Shown piece after piece: positions 58,009-64,000 of a DNA stretch of 64,000 bases. The notes under the pieces were generated by a model that was given only the letters and a program-made list of their open reading frames with translations, was not told the origin of the DNA and did no database searches. The stretch is from Thermaceae bacterium (GTDB lineage Bacteria; Deinococcota; Deinococci; Deinococcales; Marinithermaceae). Numbering within the stretch: position 1 is the first letter of the stretch; the number at the start of each line of letters is the position of its first letter. The DNA is taken from assembly GCA_027067955.1 (NCBI GenBank), contig JAMOUW010000001.1:1-64000 (forward strand). Reading direction: 5' to 3'. The position numbers were made by a program, and so were the translations under genes.

Positions 58009-60549
58009 CTATGCGGGCGGACGCGGAAGCCGCTCGAGCACAGAACGCAGCTCGGCAAAGCTGCCCCAGTTGGCCCGTCCGTCGATGATGACGACCGGAG
58101 CTACCCGCACGCCATAGTCTTGCACGGCCTCCTTGGAAACCTCGGGACGGCTCAGGTCCCGCTCCTCGTAGACCACGTCGCGCGCCTCGAGCCAGGCCTT
58201 GACCGCCGCGCAGTCGGGGCAGCCCGGGCTGGTGTAGAGCAGCACCCGGGCTCCGGTGGCCGCGGCGCGCGGCACGGGGGCGGCGGCGGTCGCCTCGCCT
58301 GCAAACTGCGGCGGCTGGAAGTAACGCAGACGCAGCGAGTTCGTGAGCACCAGGAGGCTCGAGAGGCTCATCGCGCCCGCGGCCAGCGGCGGCTGCAGCA
58401 GCAGGCCGGTGAGCGGGTAGAAAATCCCCGCGGCGACCGGAATAAGAGCGATATTGTAGCCAAAGGCCCAGAAGAAGTTCCAGTAGATCGTGGACAGCGT
58501 CTTCCTGGCCAGCGCCCGGGCGCGCACCACGGCACGCAGATCGCCCTGCATCAGCACCACGTCGCCGGCCTCGACCGCGATGTCGGTGCCGGTACCGATG
58601 GCCACGCCCACGTCGGCCCCTGCGAGCGCCGGGGCGTCGTTGATCCCGTCGCCCACGAAGGCGACGCGCTGCCCCTTCGCCTGCAGGTCGCGCACCACCC
58701 GGGCCTTGTCCGCGGGCAGCACCTCGCTGATCACCTCGTCGATGCCGACCTCCCGGGCCACCGCCCGGGCGGTGCGCCCGGCGTCCCCGGTCAGCATGAC
58801 CACGTGCAGCCCCTCGCGGCGCAGGGCCGCGACGGCCTCCCGGCTGCCCTCCTTGACCGGGTCGCTGACCGCGATCAGACCGGCGATCTCGCCGCCTGCT
58901 GCCACGTAGATCACGGTGCGGCCGGCGTCCTCGAGCCGGGCCTGCTCCGCCGCGAAGCGGGCGGTGTCCAGGCCCAGACGCTCCATGTACCGGGCCGCGC
59001 CCACGGCGACCTCGCGCCCGGCGACGCGGGCGCGGGCTCCGAAGCCGGGGACGGCCTCGAAGTCGCTGGCCTCGGGCAGCGTCAGCCCTTCGGCGCGCTC
59101 GCGGACGGCCTGGGCAATGGGGTGTTCGCTCAGGCTCTCCACCGCGGCCGCCAGGGTGAGCAGGTCAGCCTCGCGCCAGCCCGGGGCCGTCCGCAGGTCG
59201 GTCAGCTCGGGTTTGCCCTTGGTGATCGTCCCCGTCTTGTCGAGCACCACCGTGCCGATGCGCGCGAGTCCCTCGATGGCCACGCCCTTGCGGAAGAGCA
59301 CGCCCTCACGCGCGCCACGGCCGCTGGCGACCATGATGGCCGCGGGCGTCGCCAGCCCCATGGCGCAGGGGCAGGCGATGAGCAGCACGCTCACCGAGGC
59401 GATGAAGGCGTAGTTGAGCCGGGGTTCGGGCCCCACCAGCATCCAGACCGCGAAGGTGACGATCGAGACGATCAGGACGACGGGCACGAAGACCGCGGCG
59501 ATGCAGTCGGCCAGCTCCTGCACCGGCGGCTTGGACTGCTGGGCCTCCTCGACCATACGGATGATCTGCGAGAGCACGGTGTCCGCGCCGACCCGCGTCG
59601 CCCGGAAGAGCAGGCTGCCGTTCTGGTTGACCGTACCGCCCACCACCGCGTCGCCGGTGCGCTTCTTCACCGGCACCGGCTCGCCGGTGAGCATCGACTC
59701 GTCCACGTACCCTTCCCCTTCTACGACCTCGCCGTCGGTGGGGATGCGCTCGCCCGGGCGCACCCGGATCAGGTCGCCGGGCACCACGGCACTGGTGGGC
59801 AGCTCGATCTCCTTTCCGTCGCGCACCACCCGGGCCTGCTTCGCCCCCAGCTCCATCAGTTTGCGGATGGCCTCCGAGGTGCGCCCCTTGGCCACGGCCT
59901 CCAGGTACTTGCCCAAAAGGATCAGGGTGACGATCACGCCCGCGGCTTCGAAGTAAGTGTGCGCCGTGCCCGCGGGGAACAAACCCGGGGCAATCAGCGC
60001 TAGCAGCGAGTAAAGGTAGGCCGCCGAAGTGCCGAACATCACCAGGGTGTTCATGCCCGGGCTCTTGTGGTGCAGTTCGGCGACGCCGCCGCGGAAGAAG
60101 CGCCGGCCGGCGTAGAAGACGACCGGGGTCGCCAGCGCGAACTCCAGCCAGCGCCAGAACGACCCCGGCGCGAACGCCTCCATCCAGACGCCCAGCGCGG
60201 GTAGAAACAGTGGCCCCATGCTTATGATGACCAGCGGAACGGTCAGCAGCACCGCGAGCCGCAGGTCACGCACGAAACCGGTCAGGGTCGCGTCCGTGGC
60301 CCGGGCCGCCCCGTCCTCCTGCGCGCTCACCGGGGTGTACCCCGCTTCGCGGATCTCGGCCTCGAGGCGCGCGCGGGTGACGGTGCCCTGCAGGTAGCGC
60401 ACGGTGGCCTTCTCGCTAGCCAGGTTGACCGTGGCCTCGAGCACGCCCTCGAGTCTCGCAAGGGCGCGCTCCACTCGCGCCACACAGCTCGCGCAGGTCA
60501 TGCCCTCGATGCCGATGGTTATTGTCTGTTCGTTCATACCCTCCCCCAT
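58009..60549 (-). CDS. copA: Copper P-type ATPase with C-terminal glutaredoxin-like domain
   Basis: This inner-membrane pump exports Cu(I) at the cost of ATP. The 846-residue protein has an N-terminal metal-binding domain (GMTCASC), eight helices with the CPC ion site ([14 protein letters not shown], near residue 393), the phosphorylated Asp in DKTGT near 436, the TGEP actuator motif and [10 protein letters not shown]. After the last helices (residue 760 on) an extra domain reads [21 protein letters not shown]...[10 protein letters not shown], a glutaredoxin/NrdH-like fold with CPDC and a cis-Pro. Such a fusion is unusual. ATG 60549 follows TATACT by five bases; ATG 60537 (MNEQTITIG) is the alternative. 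Confidence 0.95.
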   Translation of the reverse strand: MGEGMNEQTITIGIEGMTCASCVARVERALARLEGVLEATVNLASEKATVRYLQGTVTRARLEAEIREAGYTPVSAQEDGAARATDATLTGFVRDLRLAVLLTVPLVIISMGPLFLPALGVWMEAFAPGSFWRWLEFALATPVVFYAGRRFFRGGVAELHHKSPGMNTLVMFGTSAAYLYSLLALIAPGLFPAGTAHTYFEAAGVIVTLILLGKYLEAVAKGRTSEAIRKLMELGAKQARVVRDGKEIELPTSAVVPGDLIRVRPGERIPTDGEVVEGEGYVDESMLTGEPVPVKKRTGDAVVGGTVNQNGSLLFRATRVGADTVLSQIIRMVEEAQQSKPPVQELADCIAAVFVPVVLIVSIVTFAVWMLVGPEPRLNYAFIASVSVLLIACPCAMGLATPAAIMVASGRGAREGVLFRKGVAIEGLARIGTVVLDKTGTITKGKPELTDLRTAPGWREADLLTLAAAVESLSEHPIAQAVRERAEGLTLPEASDFEAVPGFGARARVAGREVAVGAARYMERLGLDTARFAAEQARLEDAGRTVIYVAAGGEIAGLIAVSDPVKEGSREAVAALRREGLHVVMLTGDAGRTARAVAREVGIDEVISEVLPADKARVVRDLQAKGQRVAFVGDGINDAPALAGADVGVAIGTGTDIAVEAGDVVLMQGDLRAVVRARALARKTLSTIYWNFFWAFGYNIALIPVAAGIFYPLTGLLLQPPLAAGAMSLSSLLVLTNSLRLRYFQPPQFAGEATAAAPVPRAAATGARVLLYTSPGCPDCAAVKAWLEARDVVYEERDLSRPEVSKEAVQDYGVRVAPVVIIDGRANWGSFAELRSVLERLPRPPA

Positions 60550-60554
60550 ACCGG

Positions 60555-60583
60555 AGTATATACCCTCCCCCCCTGGGGTGGGT
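60555..60583 (-). promoter_or_regulatory. copA promoter and palindromic metal-regulator-like operator
   Basis: ACCCTCCCC-CCCT-GGGGTGGGT (60562-60583) is a near-perfect palindrome of C and G runs, the kind of site bound by CsoR-family copper sensors. On the reverse strand it lies immediately upstream of the TATACT -10 (60555-60560), so a bound repressor would block the promoter. No csoR gene is in the window. Confidence 0.6.
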
Positions 60584-60644
60584 TAGGGAAACGGAAGCTG
60601 TTTATTGCCCCGGCTTGGAAAACGTTACAGGAAAGACTGCTGGT

Positions 60645-60971
60645 TCACTCGAGGGGCACCAGCTCGATGCGCCAGGCTGCGCGCGTACCCGAAACCAGTA
60701 CGGCAAGAAAGCGCACGCGTACGTCCTCGCGGCCCAGCAGGTAGAGGGCGCTCTTCCTCATGCGCTCGAGCTTCCAGGGGCGGATGCTCTCGAGCGGCGT
60801 GCCATAGTGGTTCGAGGCCCGCTGCTTGACCTCGGCAAAAACCGGGAGGCCGTCCTTTTCTAGCCAAAGGTCGATCTCGCCGTAGGGGGTGCGCCGGTTA
60901 CGCGCTACCAGGGTGAACCCGCGCACAAGCAGGTATTCGAGCGCGGCATCCTCGGCCCAACGGCCTTTCAC
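60645..60971 (-). CDS. yraN: UPF0102/YraN-family endonuclease-like protein
   Basis: The 108-residue protein has the YraN core: KGRWAEDAALEYLLVRGFTLVARNRRTPYGEIDLWLEKDG...FAEVKQR, a PD-(E/xK)-like nuclease signature (GEIDL, EVK). The cellular role is uncertain. The GTG at 60971 fits the family start; the longer track ORF runs into rsfS. Last gene of obgE-nadD-yqeK-lcp-rsfS-yraN. Confidence 0.85.
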   Translation of the reverse strand: MKGRWAEDAALEYLLVRGFTLVARNRRTPYGEIDLWLEKDGLPVFAEVKQRASNHYGTPLESIRPWKLERMRKSALYLLGREDVRVRFLAVLVSGTRAAWRIELVPLE

Positions 60972-60975
60972 GGGA

Positions 60976-61323
60976 TCACAGGGGCAGGCGTTCGGCGTCG
61001 GCCCAGAAGCCCTCGAGGTCGTAGTAGTCGCGCGCATCACGGCTCATTATGTGCACTAGCACCGGTCCGTAGCTGAGCAGCCACCAGCGGCTCGAGGGCC
61101 CCTCTACCGCATCGGGACGGATACCTTCGTCGCGCAACCTCTCCTGGACGTGATCCTGCAACGCCTGCAGGTGCGGCTGGCTGGTACCTGTAGCGATCAC
61201 GAAGTAGTCGAGCGAGTCCGAAACCTCGCGCAGATCCAGCGCAACCACGTTCTCAGCCTTCTTGTCTTCCAGGGCTTGGGTGATCTTCTCGATGAGATCT
61301 GCGGCTCTGATCGTCTTCACCAT
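60976..61323 (-). CDS. rsfS: Ribosomal silencing factor RsfS
   Basis: RsfS binds ribosomal protein L14 and blocks subunit joining under starvation. The 115-residue protein has ALDLREVSDSLDYFVIATGTS, GPSSRWWLLSYGPVLVHIM and ARDYYDLEGFWADAERL, all conserved. It lies between the LCP gene and yraN. Confidence 0.95.
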   Translation of the reverse strand: MVKTIRAADLIEKITQALEDKKAENVVALDLREVSDSLDYFVIATGTSQPHLQALQDHVQERLRDEGIRPDAVEGPSSRWWLLSYGPVLVHIMSRDARDYYDLEGFWADAERLPL

Positions 61324-61329
61324 CCACTC

Positions 61330-62460
61330 CTAGGGTACCAGATCGCGCCCCAGTACTATGACAACGTCGGCATCGTAGTAGAGCCGGAAACGTGATACCA
61401 GCGGCAGGTGCACCGCTTCCGCATAATATCCCCCGGCCTCGAGCGCGGTGTCAACGAGAACCTTGCTCGCCTCCTGCAAGCGGATTCGGCGCACTTCGGG
61501 GGCGGGTAAGGCCAGGCGCTCGAGCCCTTTGGCATAGGCCTCCCCCAGACCTGCGCCGCTGCCATCCAGAATCAGCACCTTTGCCTCGGGGGGCGGCACC
61601 GCCGGCTGCTCGTCGATGCCCATGAAGGCAGCCAGGAACGAACGGCGCATGGCGTCGTCGAAAACGAGGTATATTCCTTCTTCGCGGGTGGGCAGGGTGG
61701 CCGTCTTGAGGTCCAGCCCGCGCAGGTCCGGAAGCAGAGCGAGCACCCGGCTCACGTCCACGTCGGTTTCCATGTCGGACCAGAAGTCCCGCAACAGCGC
61801 GGGCACCCGGGACCAGTTGGCGGGGCTGAGCGCTCGCTTCATGACCTGCAGCACCACCTCCTTGATGCGGTCCAGGCGGCTCAGATCGTCACCCACCCAG
61901 CCGCGGAAGCGCATGTAGCCCACGGCCTGTTCGCCGTTCAAGTGCTGCCGGCCCGCGGGAATGTGGATGTGCAGGTCGGCGGCGTTGTCGTCGTAGTTCA
62001 TTTCATCGGGCAGGTAGACGGTCACACCACCCACCGCGTTCACCGCCCGGGCCGCCAGGTCGAGTGTCAGCACCGCATAGTGGTCCACCGGCAGACCCAG
62101 CACCTGCTCCACCGCCCGGGCCAGCCCCTCCGGGCCCTCAAATCCGTATACGGCGTTGATCTTTCCCCTGTAATCGCCTGTTTCCACATAGGTGTCACGG
62201 GGAATGGCCACCACCCAGGCGCGCTTGCCGAGAAGCCGTACGTAAAAAATAGTATCGGTGCGGCTGCCGGGTCCGCAGGGCGTTGCCGGCGCGCAGTATT
62301 CGATGTCGCGCGCCGCCAGAACCAGGCTCAGCTCGGGGGTACCACCCACCCCCTGGCGCATAATGCCACGCTGGGCGTGCGGCCAGAGAGCAACGAGCAC
62401 CGCTATCGCGATAAAGGTAAAACCGAGCAGGAAAAGACGTCTACGCGCGCGATTCGGCAT
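61330..62460 (-). CDS. LytR-CpsA-Psr (LCP) family protein
   Basis: LCP proteins transfer polyprenyl-linked glycopolymers to the cell wall. The 376-residue protein has one N-terminal helix (LFLLGFTFIAIAVLVALW), the LCP domain (SRTDTIFYVRLLG, IPRDTYVETGDYRGKINAVYG, GGVTVYLPDEMNYDD, YMRFRGWVGDDLSRLDRI with catalytic Arg residues) and a C-terminal LytR_C domain (KVLILDGSGAGLGEAYAKGL). It overlaps yqeK by 20 bases. Confidence 0.92.
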   Translation of the reverse strand: MPNRARRRLFLLGFTFIAIAVLVALWPHAQRGIMRQGVGGTPELSLVLAARDIEYCAPATPCGPGSRTDTIFYVRLLGKRAWVVAIPRDTYVETGDYRGKINAVYGFEGPEGLARAVEQVLGLPVDHYAVLTLDLAARAVNAVGGVTVYLPDEMNYDDNAADLHIHIPAGRQHLNGEQAVGYMRFRGWVGDDLSRLDRIKEVVLQVMKRALSPANWSRVPALLRDFWSDMETDVDVSRVLALLPDLRGLDLKTATLPTREEGIYLVFDDAMRRSFLAAFMGIDEQPAVPPPEAKVLILDGSGAGLGEAYAKGLERLALPAPEVRRIRLQEASKVLVDTALEAGGYYAEAVHLPLVSRFRLYYDADVVIVLGRDLVP

Positions 62461-62983
62461 ACGCCTTCAGTGTACGGGGATGAATGGGAATACCCTTAGC
62501 CCGCAGGTAGGCCACCTTGCGCGCCACCGCTTCGGCGTAGGCTCTGTCCAGCTCACCCGCCAGAGCCAGCTCGCGCAGATCTTCGTTTACGCCACGACCC
62601 GGCTCACTGGTGTCTGCCACGTAAACCGCCATGCCAACGGGATTGTCGGGGCTTACGCCCCAAACGTGCCCCTCTATCGCTTCCAGTACTTCGGGATCGC
62701 TGACCCCCCATTCCACCGCTATCTTACGTCCGGCGCAGCCATGCAGGACCCGCGGGTGCATTGCCTCCACCTCATCCCTGGGAGTGCAGAGGGCCAGCAG
62801 CTCCTCGGCGGAAAGCTCGCGGGCCACGTCGTGCAAGATACCCGCCAACCAGGCTCGCTCGCCATCGGCCCCGGCGGCTTCGGCAATCTTTCGCGCCAGC
62901 TCCGCCACGCGCACGATGTGGTCCCAGCGCTTCGGGGACACCCTTTCGCGCACGCGCTCAGCTATCTGCCTGGTAAAATCCAT
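62441..62983 (-). CDS. yqeK: HD-domain phosphohydrolase YqeK (Ap4A hydrolase family)
   Basis: The 180-residue HD protein has [23 protein letters not shown] (HD pair), [14 protein letters not shown] and [12 protein letters not shown], as in YqeK, shown in other bacteria to hydrolyse Ap4A symmetrically. The ATG at 62983 overlaps nadD by 26 bases. Confidence 0.92.
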   Translation of the reverse strand: MDFTRQIAERVRERVSPKRWDHIVRVAELARKIAEAAGADGERAWLAGILHDVARELSAEELLALCTPRDEVEAMHPRVLHGCAGRKIAVEWGVSDPEVLEAIEGHVWGVSPDNPVGMAVYVADTSEPGRGVNEDLRELALAGELDRAYAEAVARKVAYLRAKGIPIHPRTLKAYAESRA

Positions 62984-63539
62984 GCTTGGCAATGTAGACC
63001 TCCACCTCGTAGGGAACCAGGTAGCGCACCGACTGACCCTCCCGCACACGGCGGCGGATCTCGGTGCTGGAAATGTCATACCCGGGAATTTCCAGCGGAT
63101 ACACCCGCTCCCGAAAAAAGGGGTCTATGCGGCCCAGGTCGTAGCCGGGGCGGCTGACCGCCACCATCTGCGCCAGCCCTACGAGCGCCTCGGGCTCGCG
63201 CCAGGTAGCAAGGTCGCGATAAGCGTCTGCGCCGGTTATGAAGAAGAGTTCGCTTCCAGGCCAGCGCCGCGCGGCGCGGCGCAAAGTTTCCACGGTGAAG
63301 CTGGGACCGGGATAGTCCAGCTCGAGGCGGCTGGTCCTGAACCGCTGATCACGAATCGTCGCCAGCACCACCATCTCGTGGCGCGCCTCGGCGGGCGCCA
63401 GGGGACGTTTGTGGGGAGGGCGGGCGGCGGTGACGAAGTGGACCTCGTCCAGTTCGAGCCGGTCGGCCGACTCGCTGGCGGCGAGCAGGTGCCCCATGTG
63501 CACCGGATCGAAGCTGCCGCCGAAGAGTCCTATGCGCAT
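62958..63539 (-). CDS. nadD: Nicotinate-nucleotide adenylyltransferase
   Basis: NadD adenylates nicotinate mononucleotide for NAD synthesis. The 193-residue protein has [18 protein letters not shown] (nucleotidyltransferase HxGH type), [21 protein letters not shown] and [13 protein letters not shown]. It begins one base after the obgE stop. Confidence 0.97.
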   Translation of the reverse strand: MRIGLFGGSFDPVHMGHLLAASESADRLELDEVHFVTAARPPHKRPLAPAEARHEMVVLATIRDQRFRTSRLELDYPGPSFTVETLRRAARRWPGSELFFITGADAYRDLATWREPEALVGLAQMVAVSRPGYDLGRIDPFFRERVYPLEIPGYDISSTEIRRRVREGQSVRYLVPYEVEVYIAKHGFYQADS

Positions 63540-64000
63540 CTAGCCCTCCGGGATGTACTCGAACTCGATCTCTCCTATGCGTACCGTGTCGCCGGCGCGC
63601 ACCCCCCGTGCCCGCAGCGCCGCGTCCACCCCGCGCCTCTTGAACTCCCCCTGCAGCCATTCCGCCGCCTCGAAGAGCTCGCCGCGGATCCGGCCCACCA
63701 GCTGCTCAAGCTCGAAATCAGCCACCTCGAAAACCCCTTCCTCCACCTCGCGCACCGCGAGACCGGGCACCACCTCGCGCCGCCGTCCTTCCGGCGGTGT
63801 TTGCAGTTGCGGCGCCCGGGGCAGTAGCTGGAAAAGCGTCGTAACCAGATCGTCCAAGCCCGCACCCGTAACCGCAGAAACGGGTATCACCGCCAAACCT
63901 GCAGCCGCGAGCTCGCGCACCCTTTCCGCAACCGCGACATCGTCCAGCAGATCGGTCTTATTGAGCGCCACCAGGCCGGGCCGCCGCAGCAGGTCGGGGT
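63540..64000 (-). CDS. obgE: GTPase ObgE/CgtA, C-terminal part
   Basis: The window ends inside this gene, so only the C-terminal part (about 153 residues) is seen. It has the G4 motif ALNKTDLL, the G5 region VIPVSAVTGAGLDDLV and the OCT domain (VEEGVFEVADFELEQLV, ALRARGVRAGDTVRIGEIEFEY). Obg is a ribosome-assembly and stringent-response GTPase. First gene, upstream of nadD, of the operon. Confidence 0.95.
   Translation of the reverse strand, partial: PDLLRRPGLVALNKTDLLDDVAVAERVRELAAAGLAVIPVSAVTGAGLDDLVTTLFQLLPRAPQLQTPPEGRRREVVPGLAVREVEEGVFEVADFELEQLVGRIRGELFEAAEWLQGEFKRRGVDAALRARGVRAGDTVRIGEIEFEYIPEG

Noticed and set aside
58120-60003. 627-residue forward ORF opposite copA
   Set aside because: Antisense shadow; rich in His/Gln/Gly/Arg with no domain.

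Overview
The window looks like a chromosomal segment of a thermophilic member of the Thermaceae (phylum Deinococcota), probably close to Oceanithermus or Marinithermus. The reasons are very high GC, a complete LysW-dependent alpha-aminoadipate lysine pathway with Thermus-like proteins (LysX, LysW ending EDWGE, a 344-residue LysY), an Ndx1-like Nudix protein, BshA, and many genes with a -10 hexamer only 5-8 bases before the start codon. A periplasmic nitrate reductase operon beside a cytochrome bd operon fits a marine, nitrate-respiring, microaerophilic lifestyle. The genus is inference; no 16S gene is present.

Layout. 1-600: the 5' end of tuf behind a Thr-Tyr-Gly-Thr tRNA cluster. 0.8-6.8 kb: DUF4388 protein, Lon protease and a PAS-PAS-GAF-GGDEF-EAL protein. 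7-11.6 kb: prs, an alpha/beta hydrolase, DUF72 and DUF84 proteins and an ABC exporter. 11.6-19.7 kb: the lysine locus, with a leader-peptide attenuator, homocitrate synthase, lysT, lysU, a LysW-like double zinc ribbon, lysW and lysX, then a broken GluR0-type channel gene and three other genes, then lysY. 19.8-27.1 kb: a maltodextrin operon (malE-malF-malG-amylase) with dus. 27.2-33.5 kb: FUN14, SlyD, DUF1028, Nudix, a FeMo-co-like protein and a DUF4129-MoxR-DUF58 operon. 33.9-40.7 kb: napA-G-H-B-F-L-D, in the order known from Campylobacterota. 40.8-46.6 kb: cydABDC. 46.7-49.9 kb: PfkB kinase and hisC-hisB-hisH. 50.1-57.6 kb: bshA, a lipid kinase, a phosphoglycerate-mutase-like protein without its catalytic histidines, GNAT, lipoprotein, membrane protein, PGI/PMI-like, endonuclease V and PlsC. 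57.6-60.6 kb: HU and a copper ATPase fused to a glutaredoxin-like domain. 60.6-64 kb: obgE-nadD-yqeK-lcp-rsfS-yraN.

Features that stand out: (i) tandem heptamer arrays of four units in and around the lysine locus, twice arranged as facing inverted arms and once forming the first codons of lysU; (ii) a near-consensus promoter driving a 15-residue Lys-containing leader peptide ahead of a strong terminator; (iii) a GluR0-like channel broken by a frameshift and a Trp-to-stop change; (iv) the CopA-glutaredoxin fusion behind a C/G-rich palindrome; (v) the LysW-like double zinc ribbon; (vi) pervasive candidate leaderless promoters. I see no CRISPR array, prophage, insertion sequence or rRNA.
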